Made by a program: the position numbers and the translations under genes. Positions 7,155 through 15,272 of a DNA stretch of 35,065 nucleotides are shown in pieces (positions within the stretch are counted from its first letter, which is position 1; each line of letters starts with the position of its first letter). Location: assembly GCA_905199755.1 (NCBI GenBank), contig CAJKHT010000023.1, positions 1-35,065 on the forward strand. Direction: 5' to 3'. Source of the DNA: an uncultured Eubacteriales bacterium. Its GTDB lineage: Bacteria; Bacillota; Clostridia; UBA1381. Below the pieces are notes generated by a model that ran no database searches, was not told where the DNA came from, and saw only the letters and a list, made by a program, of their open reading frames with translations.

Positions 7155-8570
7155 ATGGAAAGACTTATAAAAACAGGAAAAGTCAAGGCTAAAATGTCAA
7201 AGGACGTGGAGAAATCCATAATCGGATTAGGCTTTGAAAAGCTTGACCGTGATGTATTTAACCCCGAAAAGTCCTATAAGTTTGTAGCAAATTCGGGAGT
7301 GAAATGGGCAAGACTGCAATCTGGCTGGCAAAGAACGGAGCGCGAAAAGGGTGTTTATGATTTTTCGTGGCTTGACAGTATCGTTGACAATTTAATTGCG
7401 GTCGGTACAGAGCCGTGGCTGTGTCTTTGCTACGGAAATGATCTTTATACCCAAAGAGCAAAAAACGTGTTCGGTGCGGTAGGCTGTCCGCCGATATATA
7501 CGGAGGAGGAAAAGCTTGCATGGAAAAATTATGTTACGGCAGCCGTAAAGCACTATAAGGGCAGAATACGTTTTTATGAGGTATGGAACGAGCCGGACGG
7601 AGAATGGTGCTGGAAGCACGGTCCCAATCCTACTGAGTTGGGAGTGTTTATAGGTGAGACGGCGCGTACGGTCAAAGCGGCTGACAGCGATGCGAAGGTT
7701 ATAGGACTTGCGACATGTATGGATAATGAGAGCTTTTTGGAGGGAGTTGCAAAAACAGGCTGTCTTGAAGAACTGGACGCAATTTCATATCATGCATATC
7801 ATGTTGAAGAAAAAGGCTATGAAAATACATACAGAATATATAAGGAATTTCGCGACAGACATAAGCCGGATCTGAAAATTATTCAGGGCGAGAGCGGAAC
7901 ACAGTCGCGTTCGGACGGCTGCGGTGCTTTGAGGGGCGGCGCATGGACTCCGCTTAAACAGGCAAAATATCTTCTGCGGCATTTGCTGTGTGATATTGCA
8001 AATGATGTTATGCTTACCTCGTATTTTTCGTGCATGGATATGATTGAGGCGCTTAACGGAGAAGTGGGAAATGTAGCGTCATATCTTGACTACGGGTATT
8101 TCGGCGTTATAGGTGCGGATTTTGACGAAAACGGCAAATCCACGGGCGAATATTCGCCGAAAATGTCATATACGGCATTGCAGAATTTATGCTCGATTTT
8201 CTGCAATGATTATGAAACAAATGCGGACCTGCCGCTTGAAAGCGATATAAGCTATGCGCTGCGCATTTACGGAGATGACTTTGATTTTGACAAAACAAAG
8301 CATATTTATTTCAAAAAGCCGAACGGTTCGGCTGCCACAGCATACTGGATACCGAAAAACATTCTTACGGAAACGACAGACACTACCATATCCGTGAAAT
8401 TCAAAAAGGGCAGCATGAATGAAGATATACATTTGGTGGATTTGCTTGACAGAAATATTTACAGTCTGCCGTCAGATATGATGGAATGTGACGGGGGTTA
8501 TATTGTTCTGAAGCATATTCCGGCATCGGATTCTCCGCTGCTTCTCACATTCGGGGATTTTTGCGGTTAA
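7155..8570 (+). CDS. GH39-like (clan A) glycoside hydrolase, cytoplasmic
   Basis: 471-residue (beta/alpha)8-barrel glycosidase. The acid/base is in VWNEPDGEW (Glu146) and the likely nucleophile in IIQGESGTQS (Glu246), the spacing expected for a retaining clan GH-A enzyme. The start GLGFEKLDRDVF...VKWARLQSGWQRTEREKGVYDFSWLD and the AISYHAYH strand resemble GH39 beta-xylosidase/iduronidase-type proteins. Residues about 380-470 look like a C-terminal beta-sandwich. There is no signal peptide, so it should act in the cytoplasm on imported oligosaccharide, yet no sugar transporter is adjacent. AAGGAG at 7140-7145 precedes the ATG. The -10-like TATAAT at 7126-7131 lacks a clear -35. The substrate is not predictable. 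Confidence 0.8.
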   Translation: MERLIKTGKVKAKMSKDVEKSIIGLGFEKLDRDVFNPEKSYKFVANSGVKWARLQSGWQRTEREKGVYDFSWLDSIVDNLIAVGTEPWLCLCYGNDLYTQRAKNVFGAVGCPPIYTEEEKLAWKNYVTAAVKHYKGRIRFYEVWNEPDGEWCWKHGPNPTELGVFIGETARTVKAADSDAKVIGLATCMDNESFLEGVAKTGCLEELDAISYHAYHVEEKGYENTYRIYKEFRDRHKPDLKIIQGESGTQSRSDGCGALRGGAWTPLKQAKYLLRHLLCDIANDVMLTSYFSCMDMIEALNGEVGNVASYLDYGYFGVIGADFDENGKSTGEYSPKMSYTALQNLCSIFCNDYETNADLPLESDISYALRIYGDDFDFDKTKHIYFKKPNGSAATAYWIPKNILTETTDTTISVKFKKGSMNEDIHLVDLLDRNIYSLPSDMMECDGGYIVLKHIPASDSPLLLTFGDFCG

Positions 8571-8574
8571 TGTA

Positions 8575-8603
8575 TTGACAATGCAGGATTTATATGTTAT
8601 AAT
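8575..8603 (+). promoter_or_regulatory. Consensus promoter of pnuC leader
   Basis: TTGACA at 8575-8580 and TATAAT at 8598-8603, with a 17-base spacer, starting 5 bases after the preceding stop codon. The predicted start, about 8610, gives a 120-base leader. Confidence 0.85.
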
Positions 8604-8629
8604 GATTTTTGATAAATAAAAGAATATTG

Positions 8630-8705
8630 TACTGCCGCCGGGCAGTAGGTGCGAAAGCGCTTGTATACATCATCAGGCCTTAGAAGATGTATATAAGCGC
8701 TTTTA
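8630..8705 (+). promoter_or_regulatory. Structured pnuC leader (putative attenuator or riboswitch, class unknown)
   Basis: Two hairpins follow the promoter. The first is ACTGCC (8631-8636) with GGCAGT (8641-8646). The second is long: AAAGCGCTTGTATACATC (8654-8671) with GATGTATATAAGCGCTTT (8686-8703), one G-T pair, followed by TTAATG. The left arm of the long hairpin can also form a small GCG-AAAG-CGC hairpin (8651-8660), so alternative folds exist. The ribosome binding site GGGAGG is at 8718-8723. This layout is typical of transcription attenuation, but the T run is short. I could not match the aptamer part to a riboswitch class. Confidence 0.5.
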
Positions 8706-8731
8706 ATGTGTATTTACGGGAGGAAGAAAGT

Positions 8732-9445
8732 ATGAACCCTATTCGTTCGCTGAAAAATCTCACAAAGGGAGAGATGTGCCTTTGGTTTGCGTCTCTGATA
8801 GGAATAATTGTGCCGTATTGCTTTTTTGAAAATCAGAGTATACTGACGCTTGCGGCATCGCTGGTAGGTGTCACGGCACTTATTTTTGTTGCAAAGGGTG
8901 ATGTTACGGGGCAGGCATTGACTTTAGTATTCAGTGTGTTTTATGCGGTGATTTCCTGCACCTTCCGGTATTACGGAGAAATGATTACGTACATGTTTAT
9001 GAGCGCACCGATTGCGCTTATGTCTGTGATAGAATGGATACGTCATCCGTTTTCAGAGGAAAAGCAGGAGGTTGAAGTAAATCATATAGGAAAAAAAGAA
9101 ACGATTTTTATGCTGCTGCTTTCCGCAGCGGTTACTGCCGTATTTTATTTTATATTGAAATTCTTTAACACCGCAAATCTGCCGATAAGTACACTTTCCG
9201 TTACAACAAGCTTTCTGGCATCATACCTTATGTTCAGGCGCTGTGCATTTTATGCGCTTGCATATGCCGCAAATGACTGTGTGCTGATTGCTTTGTGGAT
9301 ATACGCATCAATGCATGATGCATCATATCTGCCAATGATAATATGCTTTGCCGTATTTTTTGTGAATGATATATACGGCTTTATAAACTGGAAACGCATG
9401 GGAATGAAACAAAAAAATATGCGCTTGCATATTTCCGAAATATAG
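8732..9445 (+). CDS. pnuC: PnuC-family nicotinamide riboside transporter
   Basis: 237-residue membrane protein with seven or so hydrophobic helices. PnuC proteins carry nicotinamide riboside (or, in related Pnu families, other vitamins) by facilitated diffusion, with trapping by a cytoplasmic kinase. Recognised from the internal pattern AKGDVTGQALTLVFSVFYAVISCTFRYYGEMITYMF, and from AYAANDCVLIALWIY followed by FFVNDIYGFINWKRM at the C-terminus, the two half-repeats of the family. ATG 8732 is chosen because GGGAGG (8718-8723) lies 8 bases upstream; the earlier in-frame ATG at 8687 is inside the leader hairpin. No NadR or kinase gene is adjacent. The substrate is inferred from the family only. 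Confidence 0.85.
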   Translation: MNPIRSLKNLTKGEMCLWFASLIGIIVPYCFFENQSILTLAASLVGVTALIFVAKGDVTGQALTLVFSVFYAVISCTFRYYGEMITYMFMSAPIALMSVIEWIRHPFSEEKQEVEVNHIGKKETIFMLLLSAAVTAVFYFILKFFNTANLPISTLSVTTSFLASYLMFRRCAFYALAYAANDCVLIALWIYASMHDASYLPMIICFAVFFVNDIYGFINWKRMGMKQKNMRLHISEI

Positions 9446-9466
9446 AAGAAAAAATAATAAAAACAG

Positions 9467-9525
9467 TTGACATGCAGATATATGAGGTGTATAATATGAA
9501 TAAATGAACAGACATTCATATTATA
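9467..9525 (+). promoter_or_regulatory. copA promoter with 12-base inverted repeat
   Basis: TTGACA at 9467-9472 and TATAAT at 9490-9495, with a 17-base spacer. The -10 box is the beginning of a perfect inverted repeat, TATAATATGAAT (9490-9501) with ATTCATATTATA (9514-9525), 12-base centre. Because transcription should start near 9502, the left arm would not be in the mRNA, so this is more likely a DNA operator than an RNA hairpin. It resembles neither the CopY box (TACAnnTGTA) nor the usual CsoR site. Confidence 0.65.
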
Positions 9526-9541
9526 CTGAGGAGGTAGGTGC

Positions 9542-12019
9542 ATGGACAAAAAATACAATATAACGGGAATGTCGTGCGCGGCTTGCAGCGCGCACATAGA
9601 AAAAAGCGTCGGAAAACTGGACGGAGTGGAGCAGGTTAGCGTGAATCTGCTGCAAAATTCTATGAATGTTTCATATGATGAGAATAAAGTAAGCTCCGAT
9701 GAAATAATAAAGGCAGTTAAATCGGGAGGTTACGGTGCGTTCGAAGCCGGTGCGGCGAAAACGGTCAAAAATAAGGATAAAAGCAGCGGATTTTCGGTAA
9801 AAAACAGGCTGATAATATCAATAATATTTTTGGCGGCTCTTATGTATATCTCGATGGGACATATGTTTAACGCGCCGCTTTTGGGAGTGTTCAGCCGCAC
9901 GGAAAATGCAATAGCCTTTGCATTTACACAGTTTTTGCTGACTCTGCCGATAATTGTGGTAAACGGAAAATATTATGTGAATGGCTTTAAGTCATTGGCG
10001 CATCTGTCGCCGAATATGGATTCGCTTATTGCAATAGGCTCTGCGGCGGCGGAAATATACGGAATTTATGCGATTTATGCGATGGGATATGCAATGGGAC
10101 ACGGAGACATGCATACCGTACACACATATATGATGAATCTGTATTTTGAGTCCGCAGCAATGATACTTACGCTCATAACCTTGGGAAAGTATTTGGAGTC
10201 ACGTGCAAAAGGAAAAACCTCCGAGGCAATAGAGAAGCTTATGGATTTATCGCCGAAAACCGCTGTGGTTGTGCGTGACGGCAAGGAAGTGACAATCGGT
10301 ACGGAGGAGCTTCGTATAGGTGATATATGCGTGGTGCGTGCCGGACAGTCAATCAGTGCCGACGGAATTATAACGGAGGGCAGCGGCGCAGTGGATGAGT
10401 CAGCCGTTACGGGTGAAAGCATACCCGTTGAAAAGGGCGAGGGAGATACGGTTATCGGTGCAACCATAAACAAGAGCGGATATTTCAAATTCAAGGTAAC
10501 GAAAACAGGCGAGGATACCACGATTTCGCAGATAATACGTCTTGTGGAGGAGGCATCGGCATCGAAAGCTCCGATTGCAAAGCTCGCGGATAAAGTGAGC
10601 GGAATATTTGTGCCGATAGTAATAGGAATAGCGGTTATAACGCTTGTTATATGGCTCGTTTTGGGATACGGTGTTAATTTCGCTTTGTCAATGGCAATAT
10701 CGGTGCTTGTAATTTCGTGTCCGTGTGCATTGGGACTTGCCACGCCTACGGCTATCATGGTTGGTACCGGCAGGGGTGCACAGCTTGGAATACTCACAAA
10801 ATCGGCAGAAGCGCTTGAGGTACTGCATACCGTTGATACGGTTGTAATGGATAAAACAGGTACGATAACGGAGGGAAAACCCTCCGTAACGGATATAATA
10901 CCGTGCGGAGATTTTAATGATGAAACCTTGCTTTCGCTTGCGGCATCGGTAGAGCATTTGTCGGAGCATCCGCTGTCACAGGCTATATGCGACAGGGCGG
11001 AAGGCATGAAGCTTTCCGAGGTGACGGAATTTACACAGCTGCCCGGCAGAGGTCTCAGCGCAAAGCTGGACGGAAAAACGGTTCTTGCAGGCAATTATCG
11101 GCTGATGCAGGATAATAACATTTCTTTTGAAGAAAACAAAAAGCTTGCAAAAGACGGAAAAACAGCATTGTATTTTGCATATGGCGGCAGTGCTGCGGGA
11201 ATAATAGCTGTTGCGGATAAGATAAAAGCTTCAAGCCGTGAGGCGGTTGAAAAAATGAAGCGTATGCATATTGATGTTATCATGCTCACGGGCGATAATG
11301 CGGCGACTGCGGAGGCGGTCAGAAAAGAGGTCGGCATTGACCATGTTATATCCGAGGTTATGCCTGCCGATAAAGAAAATGAAATAAAGAAGCTTATGGA
11401 GTCGGGGAAAAAGACCGCAATGATAGGAGACGGTATAAACGATGCTCCGGCATTGGCACGTGCAGATTCGGGAATTGCGATAGGAGCAGGAACGGATATT
11501 GCGATAGAAAGCGCGGATATAGTGCTTATGAAAAGTGATTTGAACGATGCGGTGTCGGCAATCGAGCTTAGCCGTGCAACAATAAGAAACATTAAGGAAA
11601 ATCTGTTCTGGGCATTTTTCTATAATGTTATAGGAATACCTGTTGCGGCCGGTGCATTGTATCTGAGTGCGGGAATAAAGCTGAGTCCGATGATCGGTGC
11701 TGCCGCAATGAGCTTTTCATCGGTATTTGTTGTAACAAACGCATTGCGGCTGAAATTTTTCAGCCCGGGCGGCAAGAAAATAAGTAATGAGAAAGGAAAG
11801 GAAAAAACAATGGAAAAAACAATTAAAATTAACGGTATGTCGTGTTCGCACTGTACGGGCAGAGTACAGGATGCTTTAAACGGTATAGACGGTGTTAAGG
11901 CACAGGTAAGTCTTGATGACGGCGGTAAGGCGGTTGTTGAAATAAGCGGTGCCGTAAGCGATGATACGCTGAAAAAAACCGTTACGGATGCAGGCTATGA
12001 GGTTATAAGCATATCGTAA
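9542..12019 (+). CDS. copA: Copper-translocating P-type ATPase with C-terminal CopZ-like domain
   Basis: 825-residue P1B-1 ATPase exporting Cu(I) across the cytoplasmic membrane. In order: an N-terminal HMA domain with MSCAAC (Cys12, Cys15); eight hydrophobic helices; the actuator loop TGES; the CPC transport motif (393-395); the phosphorylation site DKTG (Asp437); the SEHPLSQA histidine motif; GDGINDAPA; and the late-helix YN and MxxSS residues typical of Cu(I) pumps. After the last helix (about 740) a Lys-rich linker leads to a second HMA domain with MSCSHC (residues 757-825). That tail has exactly the size and form of a free CopZ chaperone, and its first Met (11810) is preceded by AAAGGAAAGG. 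So it may be both a fusion and a separately translated product. The ribosome binding site GAGGAGG lies before the start. Confidence 0.95.
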   Translation: MDKKYNITGMSCAACSAHIEKSVGKLDGVEQVSVNLLQNSMNVSYDENKVSSDEIIKAVKSGGYGAFEAGAAKTVKNKDKSSGFSVKNRLIISIIFLAALMYISMGHMFNAPLLGVFSRTENAIAFAFTQFLLTLPIIVVNGKYYVNGFKSLAHLSPNMDSLIAIGSAAAEIYGIYAIYAMGYAMGHGDMHTVHTYMMNLYFESAAMILTLITLGKYLESRAKGKTSEAIEKLMDLSPKTAVVVRDGKEVTIGTEELRIGDICVVRAGQSISADGIITEGSGAVDESAVTGESIPVEKGEGDTVIGATINKSGYFKFKVTKTGEDTTISQIIRLVEEASASKAPIAKLADKVSGIFVPIVIGIAVITLVIWLVLGYGVNFALSMAISVLVISCPCALGLATPTAIMVGTGRGAQLGILTKSAEALEVLHTVDTVVMDKTGTITEGKPSVTDIIPCGDFNDETLLSLAASVEHLSEHPLSQAICDRAEGMKLSEVTEFTQLPGRGLSAKLDGKTVLAGNYRLMQDNNISFEENKKLAKDGKTALYFAYGGSAAGIIAVADKIKASSREAVEKMKRMHIDVIMLTGDNAATAEAVRKEVGIDHVISEVMPADKENEIKKLMESGKKTAMIGDGINDAPALARADSGIAIGAGTDIAIESADIVLMKSDLNDAVSAIELSRATIRNIKENLFWAFFYNVIGIPVAAGALYLSAGIKLSPMIGAAAMSFSSVFVVTNALRLKFFSPGGKKISNEKGKEKTMEKTIKINGMSCSHCTGRVQDALNGIDGVKAQVSLDDGGKAVVEISGAVSDDTLKKTVTDAGYEVISIS

Positions 12020-12036
12020 ATAAACACGGAAAACAT

Positions 12037-12090
12037 AAAGCACATTGATTGGAGTACTGTCATACGACATAAGGTGTGCTTTGTTTTTTT
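12037..12090 (+). terminator. Intrinsic terminator after copA
   Basis: Stem AAAGCACA (12037-12044) with TGTGCTTT (12075-12082) and a long loop, followed by GTTTTTTT. Confidence 0.7.
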
Positions 12091-12109
12091 ATAACTCCAA
12101 AATTTACAG

Positions 12110-12138
12110 TTTACGAAATGTATAAAATGTGTTATAAT
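12110..12138 (+). promoter_or_regulatory. Promoter of the SLH phosphodiester glycosidase gene
   Basis: TTTACG at 12110-12115 and TATAAT at 12133-12138, with a 17-base spacer; extended -10 TGTGTTATAAT. Confidence 0.7.
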
Positions 12139-12184
12139 AAGCGTATGATATTTGAGTAAGCAAAAATCGGGGAGTGTTGGAAAA

Positions 12185-14494
12185 ATGTTTAAGAAGAAAG
12201 CGGCATTAAGCATTATAACGGCAATGACGTTTACAGCCGGCAGTGTATTTGCACAGGTGCTCGGAAATCCTGCCGGAAGCTGGGTGACGGATATGGGGGC
12301 AAATACATATCTGCACGGTGATGCATTTGAGTCGGACAGTGTCGGCAGACAAAGCGATTATTATTTTGAATATACGCCGAACGAGGAAGCGGTACCCGTA
12401 GTGATAAACGGTGAGTCTCTTTGGGGAACGCGGACGATTACCCAGGCAATGTCGTATATGACAAATAACGGTTTGCGTCCGCTTATAGGCATTAATGCGG
12501 ATTATTTTTCGTTTAAAACGGGTATTCCGATGGGAACCTCGGTTATGAACGGTGAAATTGCAACATCTGCAAACGGATATATTGATGCGGTGGGTTTTCG
12601 GAGCGACGGAACGGGATTTATACGCGGTCTGAATCTGAATACAACGGTTTATCACGGCGAAAAATCGGCAAATGTTGAATGTATAAATAAGTGGTATACA
12701 AAGGATTATACTCCGATTGCAATACTGACCGACAAATTCGGTGCAACCACAAAGACAAGTTCTGAATGCCTTTTTTTGGTATGCAGTCCTGCGGAGGGCA
12801 GCCTGTCTATAGGGAAAACGCTTACATTGACCGTAGATGACAAATTTGAGTATAACGGTGATGTGTCAATACCACAGGGGAAGATTATTTTGCTGATAAA
12901 TAAAACGGGCTATGAGAATGACTATAATTTTCTGAATGAAATCGGAGTCGGTGAAAGTATTTCGGTAACAAACACCGCTCTCGATGACAGCGAGGGGATT
13001 TGGGAAACTGCGTACAATGCAATAGGCACATCGGCAGGCAGGCTGCTTAAAGACGGTGAAATCGGCTCCGGCTTTGAAAGCGGAACAGCACCGAGAACAG
13101 CGGTTGGAATAAAGGCTGACGGGAATATAATTTTCTATGTTCTTGACGGAAGACAAACGGGACACAGCTACGGCGCACAGGCAATAACGCTGGCAAAAAG
13201 ACTAAAGGAGCTGGGCTGTGTTGACGCGCTTAACTTTGACGGCGGCGGCTCTTCGGTTATGGCAGGAATTATGCCGGGCAGCAGTGATTGGGAAATTATA
13301 AATATGCCGTCGGACGGAAGTCCGCGCTCGTGCGCAAATTATCTGTTTTTAAGAGATAACAGGCAGTATACGGGAATACCGCGTTATATAAAGACCGATA
13401 ATGTGGCGAATAAGAATTTCGTTTCGGGAACGAGTACAAGAATGAATATTGTTTCCGTATATGATACCGGCAATTATAAGCTTGACGGTTTGCAGAATGC
13501 CGAAATCAGGCTGGAAAATGACGGCGGCAGCTCGTATATAGACAGTGACAATGTAATTCATTTTGAGGGTACGGGAACCGTTTATGTAAATGTGGTAACG
13601 GAAAACGGAATAATCTACAGTGAGCAGTATGCAAGCTATGAAACACCTGATGATATAAAACTGTATGACAGCGGAACATGGAAAGAAATTACAGAGCTTT
13701 ATTGCCCGGACGGAGAATATTCGGTTGATTTGGCGGCAGCACCGTCGGTAAACGGAATTGAGCTTAATACGCAGGATAATGCATATGAGTGGTCTGTTGT
13801 GGGAGATATAGGCACTATTGACCGAAACGGAGTTTTTACGCTGTCGCAAAACGGCGGAAAAGCAGGTAAAATAGTTGTTAAAATAGGAAATCTGAAAAAG
13901 GAATTTAATGTATTCCGTTCGGACTACAGCAACGAAACGGAAACGGGATTTGCGGATATTAACGGGCACTGGGCGCAGAGTACGATTGTTATAATGGCAG
14001 AAGAGGGAATATTAAACGGTTATAAAGAAAACGGCAGAATGTACTTTAAGCCGGATAATTATATGAACCGTGCGGAATTTGCTAAGATGATATGCGCATT
14101 TTCGGGCATTGATTCAGCCGATTATGCAGATACACAGCTTGTGTTCGGTGACAGCGGCGATATACCAATGTGGGCAAGAGATTATGTAAAAGCCATGTAT
14201 GAAATGGGTATAATAAAAGGACGTGCAAATGATAACGGAACGTATACGTTTGCGCCGTTTGACAATATATCCCGTGCCGAAGCAATGACAATTCTCGGCA
14301 GAATTATCGAGGACACCGAAACGGCACAGCTGAACTTTGCGGATAATGCCGATATTCCCGATTGGGCAGCGGAAAGCATGCGAAAGCTTTTGGGTGCCGG
14401 AATTATAAACGGCTACAGCGATAATACAATTAAACCTCAAAACAATATTAAACGTGCGGAAGCTGCGGTAATGCTGTACAAGCTTGAGCATTAA
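12185..14494 (+). CDS. SLH-anchored phosphodiester glycosidase (NAGPA-like) surface protein
   Basis: 769-residue exported protein. The N-terminal signal peptide (MFKKKAALSIITAMTFTAGSVFA, cut before Gln24) is followed by a phosphodiester glycosidase domain related to the mammalian uncovering enzyme NAGPA, roughly residues 70-390. It shows GINADYFSF, GTSAGRLLKDG, RTAVGIKADGNIIFYVLDGRQ and the family's NFDGGGSSVM. A beta-rich linker region leads to three SLH repeats from about 589 (FADINGHWAQ; FGDSGDIPMWARDYV; FADNADIPDWAAESM, each with an NRAEF or RAEA motif), which bind pyruvylated cell-wall polymer. It is therefore likely displayed on the cell wall, cleaving sugar-1-phosphodiester bonds. ATG 12185 is preferred over TTG 12152 because GGGGAG lies 10 bases upstream and it opens the signal peptide. 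Its 3' end overlaps the opposing gene by 47 bases. Confidence 0.88.
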   Translation: MFKKKAALSIITAMTFTAGSVFAQVLGNPAGSWVTDMGANTYLHGDAFESDSVGRQSDYYFEYTPNEEAVPVVINGESLWGTRTITQAMSYMTNNGLRPLIGINADYFSFKTGIPMGTSVMNGEIATSANGYIDAVGFRSDGTGFIRGLNLNTTVYHGEKSANVECINKWYTKDYTPIAILTDKFGATTKTSSECLFLVCSPAEGSLSIGKTLTLTVDDKFEYNGDVSIPQGKIILLINKTGYENDYNFLNEIGVGESISVTNTALDDSEGIWETAYNAIGTSAGRLLKDGEIGSGFESGTAPRTAVGIKADGNIIFYVLDGRQTGHSYGAQAITLAKRLKELGCVDALNFDGGGSSVMAGIMPGSSDWEIINMPSDGSPRSCANYLFLRDNRQYTGIPRYIKTDNVANKNFVSGTSTRMNIVSVYDTGNYKLDGLQNAEIRLENDGGSSYIDSDNVIHFEGTGTVYVNVVTENGIIYSEQYASYETPDDIKLYDSGTWKEITELYCPDGEYSVDLAAAPSVNGIELNTQDNAYEWSVVGDIGTIDRNGVFTLSQNGGKAGKIVVKIGNLKKEFNVFRSDYSNETETGFADINGHWAQSTIVIMAEEGILNGYKENGRMYFKPDNYMNRAEFAKMICAFSGIDSADYADTQLVFGDSGDIPMWARDYVKAMYEMGIIKGRANDNGTYTFAPFDNISRAEAMTILGRIIEDTETAQLNFADNADIPDWAAESMRKLLGAGIINGYSDNTIKPQNNIKRAEAAVMLYKLEH

Positions 14495-15272
14495 TCGGCT
14501 TTGACGGAGTCAGATAAATCCTGTTCAATTCCGTAAGACAGCGCCAATAGCGTTTCGGCATATGAGTCATGCGGCACTTTTCATTGTGCCGCTCTTTTAT
14601 TGCAATTGTATCATAAAATTCTTTCCAAAGCTTTTTGTAATCACGTTCGCTGCGGCTCAATTCAAGCGATGGGGCATCAACATCGCCGTGAATGACGGAG
14701 GTTTTGCCGTTGTAAACGAGACATTGTCTGCGTACCGTATCATGAATAATAAACGGCATGCTTGCATAGCGATGCCTGAAATGCGGCTCTATAATCGGCA
14801 GAATATTGTTTTTAGGTTCGATTTTTGCGTAATAAACACCGTTTTCAAGCTCCGAAAAACGTACAAAGCCGGTATATAGGTGTGCTTCGCTGCCTACAGC
14901 GCGTGACGATACGGTGACTGCATTTACACATTCGACCGTAAGATGACGGTCAACCTCCGTGCCGAATTTCATGCATGCGCGGATATAGTTAAAGATATAC
15001 ATTTCTCTGCCCGGAAGATTGGAGAGGTAGCATTGGTAAATTTCATGCAGAGAATACTGCCCGGAAAGCGCAATTACCTTGTCAGCCACACGCTCCGCTT
15101 TGCCGCTGTCGGTGGCAACATGTCTGTATTGAGAGAAAAATGACTGCTGACCGTTCCCGGTGATTTCGATTGCCGCGGGGAATATGTGCAGGCTGTAGCT
15201 TTCAAATACCGTGCATAAAAGCCCCTCAAAGCTTCCGTCGTAAAGATAGATTATATTTCTCCCGTCAGACAT
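14448..15272 (-). CDS. DUF4130 protein, partner of DNA modification/repair radical SAM protein
   Basis: 274-residue protein of the TIGR03915/DUF4130 type, recognised by its opening YLYDGSFEGLLCTVFESY, the stretch SLHEIYQCYLSNLPGREMYIFNYI, the GFVRFSELENGVYYAKIEPKNNILPIIEPHFRHRY core and MPKRYWRCLTEL near the end. Such proteins are encoded beside the radical SAM protein found here and, in other species, may be fused to a uracil-DNA-glycosylase-like domain; the pair is assumed to act in DNA repair or modification but the reaction is unknown. The start overlaps the upstream gene by 22 bases, with AGGAGG 10 bases before the ATG, so translation is coupled. The last ~25 residues run into the opposing SLH gene and look like a non-conserved extension. 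Confidence 0.85.
   Translation of the reverse strand: MSDGRNIIYLYDGSFEGLLCTVFESYSLHIFPAAIEITGNGQQSFFSQYRHVATDSGKAERVADKVIALSGQYSLHEIYQCYLSNLPGREMYIFNYIRACMKFGTEVDRHLTVECVNAVTVSSRAVGSEAHLYTGFVRFSELENGVYYAKIEPKNNILPIIEPHFRHRYASMPFIIHDTVRRQCLVYNGKTSVIHGDVDAPSLELSRSERDYKKLWKEFYDTIAIKERHNEKCRMTHMPKRYWRCLTELNRIYLTPSKPINAQACTALPQLPHV

Noticed and set aside
9467..9541. CopY or CsoR operator before copA
   Set aside because: No TACAnnTGTA and no GC-rich CsoR-like palindrome; only the AT-rich 12-base repeat is there.
10075..11094. 339-codon open frame on the minus strand inside copA
   Set aside because: It lies wholly opposite well-conserved P-type ATPase motifs; its translation is Ser/Thr/Pro/Ile-rich as expected of an antisense shadow.
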